This document shows, piece by piece, positions 1 through 5,286 of a DNA stretch of 5,941 nucleotides. Below the pieces are notes generated by a model. The model saw only the letters and a program-made list of their open reading frames with translations. It searched no databases and was not told the DNA's origin. How positions within the stretch are numbered: position 1 is the stretch's first letter; each line of letters opens with the position of its first letter. The stretch comes from Thermoplasmatota archaeon. GTDB taxonomy: Bacteria; Pseudomonadota; Gammaproteobacteria; Burkholderiales; Thiobacillaceae. The position numbers and the translations under genes were made by a program. The DNA lies in assembly GCA_023475455.1 (NCBI GenBank), contig JAMCVR010000086.1, positions 1 to 5,941 of the forward strand. The letters are read 5' to 3'.

Positions 1-194
1 AATTCCTCGCAGCGCTGCCCGACCACAAGACAGTCGTGTTGCCGATGGTTCCCACGGCAGAGAATCTCGCGGCCGAGGCCTTCCGCGTCCTCGACGCCGC
101 CTATCTCGACACCTACGGCAACCAGCTCAGGCTGGAGCGGGTGCGGCTGTACGAAACCCCCAACAACTGGGCCGATGCCGTGCGCCCGTTTTGA
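1..194 (+). CDS. queD: 6-carboxytetrahydropterin synthase (QueD/PTPS family), 3' end only
   Basis: This is the C-terminal 63 residues of a 6-pyruvoyl-tetrahydropterin synthase family protein; the reading frame enters from the left edge (first whole codon at base 3) and ends at TGA 192-194. It contains the two C-terminal signatures of the family: a PTAENLA segment (about residues 17-23 of the fragment) and VRLYETPNNWADA near the end, whose glutamate in YET is the residue that anchors the pterin in characterised members. QueD converts 7,8-dihydroneopterin triphosphate to 6-carboxy-5,6,7,8-tetrahydropterin in the cytoplasm, on the path to queuosine and other 7-deazaguanines. The zinc-binding histidines and catalytic cysteine lie upstream, outside the window, so QueD cannot be separated from other PTPS-like subfamilies with certainty. 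The next gene, ubiT, starts 15 bases after the stop and may be co-transcribed. The last 24 bases of this gene are repeated at 744-767 by the tandem duplication. Confidence 0.85.
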   Translation, partial: FLAALPDHKTVVLPMVPTAENLAAEAFRVLDAAYLDTYGNQLRLERVRLYETPNNWADAVRPF

Positions 195-208
195 TGAATG
201 GAGCGATC

Positions 209-661
209 ATGCTGAACCTTGCCTTGCCCCCACAGCTTGCCAAAGTGGTCAGCCGGCTCCCGGTCGCGCCACCCAGCCTGGCGTTTTCGTTGGCGGCCAA
301 CCGTCTGCTGTGGCCCGCGCTGCAAACGCTCGACTGGCAGCCGCTGGTCGGCCGGCGTTACGCCATCCGCGTGAAAGACGTCGGGCTCTGTCTGCGCTTC
401 GCCGTCACCCCGCGCGGATTCGCGCCGGACAGCGGCGCACCCGACCTCACCATCAGCGCCACCGCGCGCGATTTCCTGCTGCTGCTCGCGCGCCGCGAAG
501 ACCCCGACACCCTCTTCTTCAGCCGCCGCCTGGTGAGCGAAGGCGACACCGAACTCGGCCTTATCGTCAAGAATCTGCTCGATGCCCTCGATCCCGAGAC
601 GGTGCTGTGTAGGTTGCCCTTGCCGCTGGCGCGCGCGGCACGGCGCCTGATGGCGGTATAG
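209..661 (+). CDS. ubiT: UbiT-like SCP2-domain factor for anaerobic ubiquinone synthesis, copy 1
   Basis: The gene encodes a 150-residue protein of the SCP2 sterol-carrier-like family. Its most telling stretch, in the second half, reads ARREDPDTLFFSRRL followed by EGDTELGL and VKNLLDAL, which closely matches what I recall of E. coli UbiT (formerly YhbT). UbiT is an accessory lipid-binding protein that works with UbiU and UbiV in oxygen-independent ubiquinone synthesis, probably by holding the hydrophobic intermediates; ubiU and ubiV are not in this window. I chose ATG 209 because GGAG at 200-203 lies five bases upstream. An in-frame ATG at 194 overlaps the queD stop (TGATG) and would add five residues by translational coupling, but it has no good ribosome binding site. 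The protein is slightly shorter than the E. coli one (about 174 residues) because it lacks a C-terminal tail. An identical copy follows at 782-1234. Confidence 0.85.
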   Translation: MLNLALPPQLAKVVSRLPVAPPSLAFSLAANRLLWPALQTLDWQPLVGRRYAIRVKDVGLCLRFAVTPRGFAPDSGAPDLTISATARDFLLLLARREDPDTLFFSRRLVSEGDTELGLIVKNLLDALDPETVLCRLPLPLARAARRLMAV

Positions 662-667
662 AGGGAA

Positions 668-681
668 ACCGCCCGGGCGGT
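668..681. terminator. Possible weak terminator palindrome after ubiT copy 1
   Basis: A perfect 14-base palindrome, ACCGCCCGGGCGGT, lies seven bases after the ubiT stop. It could form a GC-rich hairpin (stem ACCGC/GCGGT, loop CCGG). On the plus strand no T-run follows (CGGGAAAAGG); on the minus strand it is followed by only TTTCCC. A second small hairpin (AGGGC/GCCCT, 704-719) lies further on. A convergent terminator is plausible by position, but the sequence support is weak. Confidence 0.3.
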
Positions 682-730
682 CGGGAAAAGGCGTGCCCGG
701 TGGAGGGCGGCGTTGCCCTGCCTTGCCGAC

Positions 731-745
731 TCAGGGCGGCAGCGC
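731..745 (-). pseudogene. Duplicated 3' tail of the NMO-like gene (four codons and stop)
   Basis: These 15 bases repeat the end of the minus-strand flavoprotein gene (A-L-P-P-stop, 1304-1318). Upstream on the minus strand the sequence switches at the duplication joint to the reverse complement of queD, so this is a scar of the duplication and not a gene. Confidence 0.85.
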
Positions 746-767
746 CGATGCCGTGCGCCCGTTTTGA
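744..767 (+). pseudogene. Duplicated 3' tail of queD (seven codons and stop)
   Basis: These bases repeat 171-194 and encode A-D-A-V-R-P-F-stop, the end of QueD, with no queD body before them. The fragment marks the left end of the second repeat unit and lies directly before ubiT copy 2. It has no coding role of its own. Confidence 0.85.
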
Positions 768-781
768 TGAATGGAGCGATC

Positions 782-1234
782 ATGCTGAACCTTGCCTTGC
801 CCCCACAGCTTGCCAAAGTGGTCAGCCGGCTCCCGGTCGCGCCACCCAGCCTGGCGTTTTCGTTGGCGGCCAACCGTCTGCTGTGGCCCGCGCTGCAAAC
901 GCTCGACTGGCAGCCGCTGGTCGGCCGGCGTTACGCCATCCGCGTGAAAGACGTCGGGCTCTGTCTGCGCTTCGCCGTCACCCCGCGCGGATTCGCGCCG
1001 GACAGCGGCGCACCCGACCTCACCATCAGCGCCACCGCGCGCGATTTCCTGCTGCTGCTCGCGCGCCGCGAAGACCCCGACACCCTCTTCTTCAGCCGCC
1101 GCCTGGTGAGCGAAGGCGACACCGAACTCGGCCTTATCGTCAAGAATCTGCTCGATGCCCTCGATCCCGAGACGGTGCTGTGTAGGTTGCCCTTGCCGCT
1201 GGCGCGCGCGGCACGGCGCCTGATGGCGGTATAG
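782..1234 (+). CDS. ubiT: UbiT-like SCP2-domain factor, copy 2 (identical tandem duplicate)
   Basis: This is an exact duplicate of the 150-residue UbiT-like protein encoded at 209-661, displaced by 573 bases, with the same GGAG ribosome binding site five bases before ATG 782. Upstream it carries only the last seven codons and stop of queD, so it has no promoter of its own unless one lies in the repeated 82-base spacer after copy 1; I see none there, and read-through from copy 1 is the simplest way to express it. All SCP2/UbiT signatures are intact and there is no frameshift or substitution, so if the duplication is real it is very recent and would mainly raise gene dosage. If it is an assembly error, this gene does not exist as a separate locus. 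The open frame continues upstream to about base 713 through the duplication joint, but nothing there looks like a protein start. Confidence 0.6.
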   Translation: MLNLALPPQLAKVVSRLPVAPPSLAFSLAANRLLWPALQTLDWQPLVGRRYAIRVKDVGLCLRFAVTPRGFAPDSGAPDLTISATARDFLLLLARREDPDTLFFSRRLVSEGDTELGLIVKNLLDALDPETVLCRLPLPLARAARRLMAV

Positions 1235-1240
1235 AGGGAA

Positions 1241-1254
1241 ACCGCCCGGGCGGT
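1241..1254. terminator. Possible bidirectional terminator between ubiT copy 2 and the NMO-like gene
   Basis: This is the repeated copy of the 14-base palindrome at 668-681, here located between two convergent genes: seven bases after the ubiT copy 2 stop and 50 bases after the end of the minus-strand flavoprotein gene. Read on the minus strand, the GC-rich hairpin is followed by TTTCCC, a poor U-tract. A companion AGGGC/GCCCT hairpin with a six-base loop lies at 1277-1292. Position favours a terminator; the absence of a proper T-run argues against a strong one. Confidence 0.35.
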
Positions 1255-1303
1255 CGGGAAAAGGCGTGCCCGGTGGAGGGCGGCGTTGCCCTGCCTTGCC
1301 GAC

Positions 1304-2548
1304 TCAGGGCGGCAGCGCGATTTTCTGGTCGACGCTGAACCGGTAATCGTGGAACACCTGCTCCGCGCCGAGAAGCCGATAACTGCCGTCCGGCAGGCGC
1401 CGGGTGGTGTCCTTGAGGCGGTAGGCGGTGTGGCCGCAGGTCCAGATGTCGAAGTTGCGCATGTGGGTGCACAGGCAGGTCTTGTCCATGACCTTCACCT
1501 TCTTCGCGGTCGGGTGCAATTCCACCTGGCGGTTGTAGGCGTCGATATAGGCGCAGCGGCCGTTGGCGTCGAGCAGGTAACCGTAGGCTTCGCAGTTGGG
1601 GCGGATGCCGGCGCCGATTCCGGGGCTGCCCTTGAGCATGCGCATCGGGTAGCCGGTCGGCGAGATGGCGTTGACCTCGATGTCGTCCTCGCCGGCCTTG
1701 AAGTATTCCTGCTTGACCTTGTCCGGCAGGCCGCATTCGCGGGTGACGGTGAAGCGGGTCGCCACCTGCACCGCGGCCGCGCCCTGTTCGAGGAAGGCCG
1801 CGGCATCGCTGCCGGTGAAAATGCCGCCGGCGGCGATTACCGGAATGTCGAGATGTTCGGCCTTCAGGAAGGCCAGCACCTCGGCGACGATGGTGGCGAG
1901 ATCGTATTGCGCCCAGTCCATGCCGAAGCCGAGGTGCCCCCCCGCGAGCGGCCCTTCCACCACGACATAGTCCGGCAGGCGCCGCAGCCGCGCGTTCTTG
2001 CGCAGGAACATCGCCAGCGCGCGCGGCGAGGAGACGATGATGCCGAGCTTGGCGTCGCGGAAGCGCGGATGATCCTCGATCAGCGCGAACGAGCCGAGGT
2101 GCAGGCCGGCGGAGAGCGTGATGCCGTCGATGCCGGCGTCGAGCGCGGCGGAAAGACGCATGCGCAGCGTCTCGCGCGGCGCGTTCATGGTCAGCTTCTC
2201 CATGCAGTTGATGAAGATCATGCCGTCGCCGCGCTTGGCTTCCATGGCCTGGCCGACGTGGTTGCGCGTCGCCTCTTCGAGCACCGCGAGGTTGAAGTGC
2301 ACGCTGGATTTGTCGCTGCTGGCGACGTTGGCCTTGTACTTTTTCAGCTTCTGGCTGACGAAATCGGTGTCGAAGCGCCGGTCGGACACGGTCTGCACCA
2401 TGGCGTCGGAGATGTGGCCGATGCCGCCGAGACGCGCCACTTCAAGCGCCAGCTCGGCGGTCGAGATGTCCACCCCCATGCCGCCGATGACGATCGGAAC
2501 CAGTTCCTGTTTGCCGAAGCGCAGGCGGAAATCATCCACGCGTTTCAT
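1304..2548 (-). CDS. Nitronate monooxygenase / 2-nitropropane dioxygenase-like flavoprotein with Cys-rich C-terminus
   Basis: The gene encodes a 414-residue soluble protein with the FMN-binding TIM-barrel signatures of the nitronate monooxygenase family: IGGMG near the N-terminus (21-25), GPLAGGHLG (199-207) with the family's active-site-type histidine at 205, AAGGIFTGSD (239-248) and a phosphate-binding GAAAVQVATRF (256-266). Known members oxidise alkyl nitronates or act as NAD(P)H:quinone or enoyl reductases with FMN; the real substrate here cannot be read from sequence. ATG 2548 is chosen because AAGGA lies seven bases upstream and residues M-K-R-V-D-D lead straight into the barrel; the frame is open further upstream but that stretch looks non-coding. 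The protein is longer than typical members (about 320-360 residues). The extra C-terminal part contains cysteines 319, 332, 358, 360 and 371 with a CLC...C-G-H pattern, which could bind metal or an Fe-S cluster. It is convergent with ubiT and probably transcribed alone. Confidence 0.8.
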   Translation of the reverse strand: MKRVDDFRLRFGKQELVPIVIGGMGVDISTAELALEVARLGGIGHISDAMVQTVSDRRFDTDFVSQKLKKYKANVASSDKSSVHFNLAVLEEATRNHVGQAMEAKRGDGMIFINCMEKLTMNAPRETLRMRLSAALDAGIDGITLSAGLHLGSFALIEDHPRFRDAKLGIIVSSPRALAMFLRKNARLRRLPDYVVVEGPLAGGHLGFGMDWAQYDLATIVAEVLAFLKAEHLDIPVIAAGGIFTGSDAAAFLEQGAAAVQVATRFTVTRECGLPDKVKQEYFKAGEDDIEVNAISPTGYPMRMLKGSPGIGAGIRPNCEAYGYLLDANGRCAYIDAYNRQVELHPTAKKVKVMDKTCLCTHMRNFDIWTCGHTAYRLKDTTRRLPDGSYRLLGAEQVFHDYRFSVDQKIALPP

Positions 2549-2622
2549 TCTTGTCCTTCTGTTTTTGTTGACGGATCTGCCGGCGCTTGCGCACCTCGCG
2601 CCATTCGCTGCCGAACACCGGA

Positions 2623-2628
2623 ATTGTA
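2623..2628 (-). promoter_or_regulatory. Possible -10 element for the NMO-like gene
   Basis: On the minus strand the sequence GTGTGGATACAATTCC contains TACAAT (5 of 6 matches to TATAAT), which would put the transcript start about 70 bases before ATG 2548. I find no convincing -35 hexamer at the right distance, so this is tentative. The surrounding 150-base gap (2549-2698) between the operon end and this gene otherwise holds only the ribosome binding site near 2556 and an imperfect palindrome, TTTACCCGGTTAAA. Confidence 0.25.
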
Positions 2629-2698
2629 TCCACACGCCGCACGGGTGACACCGGAAAGATTCAGGGCCGCCCACTTTACCCGGTTAAATGGCGCAGAG

Positions 2699-3979
2699 TC
2701 AGGTCAAGCGCCCGCCATGTCGGCCAAAGCGACGCGTGGCGGACAACAGATTCAGCCACAGCAGCAGCGCCGACAGTGCCAGCGCACTGCCTGCCGCAAG
2801 GACCCACCGCGGCCACAACACGGCGGCGACGAGCAGCGCGCAGGCGGCGAGGTGGAGACGGAACTGCCAGCGCATCCAGCGTTCCGCAATCATCTGCTTC
2901 ATGGTCGGGATGCTGCCTGCGCGCGCCTGCAACTGCGCCTGCAGGTGAAACCAGGCGAGGAAGGGCACGATCTTGTAGAGCATGCCGCTCACCACGCTGA
3001 CCGCGAAACCGACGATGAACAGCACGCCCAGCAGCAGCGGATAGGCGTCGCTCTTTTCCCATGCCGGCCAGAATTGAGCCGCGAGCCAGACGGCCACGCA
3101 GGCGATCAGGCTGGCCATGCCGAGGCGCCAGAAATCGAGGGTGACGTCGGGCAGTTTTCTGCGCCGGCGCGCTTGCAGGCGCAAGATGGCGAGGGCAAAC
3201 AGCAGGATGCCGCCGGCGAGGCCGGCCTCGACGAGGAGTGCGGCGGCTTGCGGCAACAGCGGGGCGGCGGCGTGGAGCAGCAGCAGCGCGAACAACGCGC
3301 CGGCCAGCCAGCGGCTGATGCGCGGCGGATAGGGCGGGGTGATCTGGAACATCGGCACGACCTGGTAAGCGACGCCGATCACCAGCAGCATCACCCAGCC
3401 GGCCAGGCCGAAGGCGACGTGCGCAGCGATCGTGGATTCGGCGGCGGGCGGAAACCACCCGCCGGCGCGCGGCAGGGCGAGAGCCAGCCCCAGCGGGACG
3501 GTGATGCCAAGACAGACCAGCGCGAAGCGCACGCCGCTGACGGTGACGCCGGTGGCGGCGCGCGCGAGGCTGATGGCCGCGGCCGCGAGAAAAACCGCGA
3601 AGCCGCCGCCGAGCAGGACGATGCCGATGCCGAAAGCAGCCGGCGCGGCGGTCAGAAAGCCGGCCATCAACGCAACGGTTCCGGCAGCAAGCGACAGGTG
3701 GCTGAGCCATGCCACACGGCGCGGCGCGGGCAGCGGCGAGCCGGCCACCACCGGCAGCATCTGCAGCAATGCGCCCAGCATCGTCATGGCGAGAAAGCCC
3801 AGCGTCAGCGCGTGGGCGAGGGCGAGCGCCTGCGGCGTCCAGCGCGAGGCCAAGGTGTCGGGCGCCAGCACGATCAGGCCCGCGGCGGCGAGCAGAAACA
3901 GCGGGGCGGTGAGAAAAAACCGCAGCGGCAGCGAGAACGGCGGCGCCTGTTCGAAGGAGAGACCGGCTTGCAGGCTCAT
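2699..3979 (-). CDS. Twelve-helix membrane protein resembling NnrS / heme-copper oxidase subunit I
   Basis: The 426-residue protein is almost entirely hydrophobic, with about twelve predicted membrane helices. It has a recurring pattern of the form G-x-x-[LY]-[QK]-hydrophobic-P: GALLQMLPVV (69-78), GVAYQVVPMF (202-211) and GMLYKIVPFL (332-341). The first two follow a histidine (H56 in HALTLGF, H187 in HVAFGLAGW) by about 17-18 residues; the third is followed by WFH (H345). This suggests three four-helix repeats, as in NnrS and heme-copper oxidase subunit I, with histidines placed to bind heme or metal. NnrS proteins take part in nitric oxide tolerance in denitrifiers. I recognise the general fold rather than a named family, so no symbol is given. 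The start ATG 3979 overlaps the DUF2249 stop by four bases (ATGA), implying translational coupling within the operon. The C-terminus after residue 414 is basic and likely cytoplasmic. Confidence 0.6.
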   Translation of the reverse strand: MSLQAGLSFEQAPPFSLPLRFFLTAPLFLLAAAGLIVLAPDTLASRWTPQALALAHALTLGFLAMTMLGALLQMLPVVAGSPLPAPRRVAWLSHLSLAAGTVALMAGFLTAAPAAFGIGIVLLGGGFAVFLAAAAISLARAATGVTVSGVRFALVCLGITVPLGLALALPRAGGWFPPAAESTIAAHVAFGLAGWVMLLVIGVAYQVVPMFQITPPYPPRISRWLAGALFALLLLHAAAPLLPQAAALLVEAGLAGGILLFALAILRLQARRRRKLPDVTLDFWRLGMASLIACVAVWLAAQFWPAWEKSDAYPLLLGVLFIVGFAVSVVSGMLYKIVPFLAWFHLQAQLQARAGSIPTMKQMIAERWMRWQFRLHLAACALLVAAVLWPRWVLAAGSALALSALLLWLNLLSATRRFGRHGGRLT

Positions 3980-4215
3980 GGCGTGCCGACTTGAGTGATC
4001 AGGATGACGTAGCTGCCGTCGGCTTCCATCCGGGTGGCGTGGCGATAGCCTCTTTCGGCGAGGATGCGATAGAGCGGAAACGGTTCGCGGTGCAGCAGCA
4101 GCCGGATCGACTGGCCGGGGCGCAGCAGGGCCAGCGTCTGCATCACCTTTTCCATCGGCTCCGGCGGTTCCAGCCCGCGCGCGTCGACGAGGATTTCGGG
4201 CGCCGGCGCGCTCAC
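3976..4215 (-). CDS. DUF2249 (TusA-like) domain protein, complete
   Basis: This 79-residue protein is a stand-alone DUF2249 domain, a small alpha/beta fold related to TusA/SirA. Visible signatures are VDARGLEPPEPM (10-21), the expected helix with RPGQSIRLLLHREPFPLY in the middle, and a final strand in DGSYVILITQV. The TusA cysteine (CPxP) is replaced here by LEPPEP, as is usual in DUF2249, so sulfur transfer is not implied. The start is GTG 4215, overlapping the preceding reading frame's stop as GTGA; no strong ribosome binding site precedes it, so translation is probably coupled. DUF2249 proteins are often found beside hemerythrins and respiratory or NO-related genes, as here, but their biochemical role is not established. 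In the arrangement without the duplication, this gene would directly follow the hemerythrin at 4802-5254. Confidence 0.85.
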   Translation of the reverse strand: MSAPAPEILVDARGLEPPEPMEKVMQTLALLRPGQSIRLLLHREPFPLYRILAERGYRHATRMEADGSYVILITQVGTP

Positions 4216-4628
4216 GCGGGCCGCTGGCTCGCGTTGGCTTCCATGTTACGGATCAGGCTGTCGCGCGCGTCGCCCAGCACCCGGTCGGACATGGGGTAAA
4301 GCATGTTTTCTTCTTTCAGGTTGTGCTGCTGCATCAGCATGTTGAGCGTTTCCGACAGGCCAAGGTAGCCGTCTTGATTGCCGGCCGCAACGGCGCTTGC
4401 CATTTCATGCAGCAGGTCGCGCATCTGCGCGTGTTCCGTGCGCATGACCTGGGTCGGGCCCGAACTCATGCCGGTACGGGATTCGAATGCGGGAAACAGG
4501 ACGTCCTCCTCCATCGCCAGATGGCGTGCCATCGCCGCCTGAAAACGGCCGAACAGGCTGCGCGCGCTGTCCCAGCTTTTTTGCGCCACGGCGGCTTCGG
4601 CGGAGGCGAACAGCTCGTCGCAGGCGCG
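4039..4628. repeat. 590-bp tandem direct repeat, unit 1
   Basis: This unit recurs at 4629-5218. The identity runs from 4039 to 4632 against 4629 to 5222, sharing a 4-base GTGG at the joint (4039-4042, 4629-4632, 5219-5222). Left flanks differ (C at 4038, G at 4628), and right flanks differ (C at 4633, T at 5223). I saw no mismatch between the copies. Read on the minus strand, each unit spans most of the hemerythrin gene and the first 59 codons of DUF2249. The unit length is not a multiple of three. Confidence 0.95.
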
Positions 4629-4805
4629 GTGGCGATAGCCTCTTTCGGCGAGGATGCGATAGAGCGGAAACGGTTCGCGGTGCAGCAGCAGCCGGATCGA
4701 CTGGCCGGGGCGCAGCAGGGCCAGCGTCTGCATCACCTTTTCCATCGGCTCCGGCGGTTCCAGCCCGCGCGCGTCGACGAGGATTTCGGGCGCCGGCGCG
4801 CTCAC
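4212..4805 (-). CDS. DUF2249-hemerythrin chimera created by the tandem duplication
   Basis: The frame encodes 197 residues: residues 1-59 are the first three quarters of DUF2249 (through GYRH) and residues 60-197 are the hemerythrin from RACDELF to its normal C-terminus. The 4-base joint (GTGG on the plus strand, 4629-4632) contains the CAC codon of H59, which stands where H12 of the intact hemerythrin (SDHRACDE) would be. All expected di-iron ligands are therefore present: H59, H95 and E99 (HxxxE), H125, H161 and E165 (HxxxE). The DUF2249 part lacks its last strand. The gene begins at GTG 4805, overlapping the upstream hemerythrin stop (GTGA), and its own stop overlaps the intact DUF2249 start. 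It keeps frame although the repeat unit is not a multiple of three, because the two parent genes lie in different frames. It is a real reading frame in this sequence, but if the repeat is an assembly artefact the protein does not exist. Confidence 0.55.
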   Translation of the reverse strand: MSAPAPEILVDARGLEPPEPMEKVMQTLALLRPGQSIRLLLHREPFPLYRILAERGYRHRACDELFASAEAAVAQKSWDSARSLFGRFQAAMARHLAMEEDVLFPAFESRTGMSSGPTQVMRTEHAQMRDLLHEMASAVAAGNQDGYLGLSETLNMLMQQHNLKEENMLYPMSDRVLGDARDSLIRNMEANASQRPA

Positions 4806-5218
4806 GCGGGCCGCTGGCTCGCGTTGGCTTCCATGTTACGGATCAGGCTGTCGCGCGCGTCGCCCAGCACCCGGTCGGACATGGGGTAAAGCATGTTTTC
4901 TTCTTTCAGGTTGTGCTGCTGCATCAGCATGTTGAGCGTTTCCGACAGGCCAAGGTAGCCGTCTTGATTGCCGGCCGCAACGGCGCTTGCCATTTCATGC
5001 AGCAGGTCGCGCATCTGCGCGTGTTCCGTGCGCATGACCTGGGTCGGGCCCGAACTCATGCCGGTACGGGATTCGAATGCGGGAAACAGGACGTCCTCCT
5101 CCATCGCCAGATGGCGTGCCATCGCCGCCTGAAAACGGCCGAACAGGCTGCGCGCGCTGTCCCAGCTTTTTTGCGCCACGGCGGCTTCGGCGGAGGCGAA
5201 CAGCTCGTCGCAGGCGCG
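4629..5218. repeat. 590-bp tandem direct repeat, unit 2
   Basis: This is the second copy of the unit at 4039-4628, with identity extending four bases further to 5222. Its right end lies inside the start of the intact hemerythrin gene, at the His12 codon; its left end is the DUF2249-hemerythrin joint. No insertion sequence, target-site duplication or long homology flanks it. Confidence 0.95.
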
Positions 5219-5254
5219 GTGGTCGCTGCCCAGAAAGTCCACAATCGTGCCCAT
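4802..5254 (-). CDS. Hemerythrin domain protein, complete
   Basis: This 150-residue soluble protein has the bacterial hemerythrin four-helix pattern with a complete ligand set for a di-iron centre: H12 in SDHRACDELF, H48 and E52 in RHLAMEED, H78 in RTEHAQMRD, and H114 and E118 in QQHNLKEEN. Such proteins bind oxygen reversibly or respond to nitric oxide and damaged iron centres (as RIC/YtfE does), but it lacks the N-terminal ScdA domain of YtfE, so I assign only the domain. ATG 5254 is preceded by a strong GGAGG six bases upstream, making it the first gene of the minus-strand operon. The downstream frame starts by a 4-base GTGA overlap. The intergenic region before it carries an NsrR-like half-site and palindromes. 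Bases 4802-5222 belong to the second unit of the 590-bp duplication; only the first 11-12 codons are unique to this copy. Confidence 0.88.
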   Translation of the reverse strand: MGTIVDFLGSDHRACDELFASAEAAVAQKSWDSARSLFGRFQAAMARHLAMEEDVLFPAFESRTGMSSGPTQVMRTEHAQMRDLLHEMASAVAAGNQDGYLGLSETLNMLMQQHNLKEENMLYPMSDRVLGDARDSLIRNMEANASQRPA

Positions 5255-5286
5255 GTGCTTCCTCCGTAACTGTCGGAAATTGCATG

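Larger units (their letters stand above)
171..743. repeat. 573-bp tandem direct repeat, unit 1 (queD tail, ubiT, NMO tail)
   Basis: This unit recurs in full at 744-1316. The identity runs from base 171 to 745, aligned with 744 to 1318, so the units share a 2-base GC at the joint (positions 171-172, 744-745 and 1317-1318). To the left, TGG before base 171 differs from AGC before base 744; to the right, base 746 (C) differs from base 1319 (G). I found no mismatch between the copies on reading them line by line. The unit contains the last 24 bases of queD, complete ubiT, the spacer and the last 13-15 bases of the convergent flavoprotein gene. There are no transposase genes, terminal inverted repeats or long flanking homologies. 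Confidence 0.95.
744..1316. repeat. 573-bp tandem direct repeat, unit 2
   Basis: This is the second copy of the unit at 171-743, with identity extending two bases further to 1318. Its right end lies inside the 3' end of the minus-strand flavoprotein gene (stop at 1304-1306), so that gene is intact here and only its last 15 bases are repeated in unit 1. The unit length is divisible by three (191 codons), so plus-strand frames continue across the joint. Confidence 0.95.

Noticed and set aside
713..1234. A longer 173-residue start for ubiT copy 2 beginning upstream of the repeat joint
   Set aside because: The extra residues are translated spacer and out-of-frame queD tail, the proposed starts are non-ATG without a good ribosome binding site, and copy 1 shows that the gene begins at the ATG after GGAG.
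171..1318. An insertion sequence or transposon as the source of the repeats
   Set aside because: There is no transposase, terminal inverted repeat or target duplication; the repeats contain ordinary gene parts.
2549..2674. N-terminal extension of the NMO-like protein to base 2674
   Set aside because: The 42 extra residues resemble no family N-terminus, while ATG 2548 has AAGGA at good spacing and begins the barrel as expected.
1286..3994. A 902-codon open frame on the plus strand
   Set aside because: It runs antisense through two recognisable genes and the gap between them, and its product is rich in Glu, Gln, Arg, His, Gly and Ala with no recognisable domain. Long antisense open frames are common in high-GC DNA.
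4323..5269. Plus-strand open frames opposite the hemerythrin and DUF2249 genes
   Set aside because: They are antisense to genes with intact ligand motifs and show the Arg/Ala/Pro/Gly-rich composition of GC-rich shadow frames; parts occur twice only because of the duplication.
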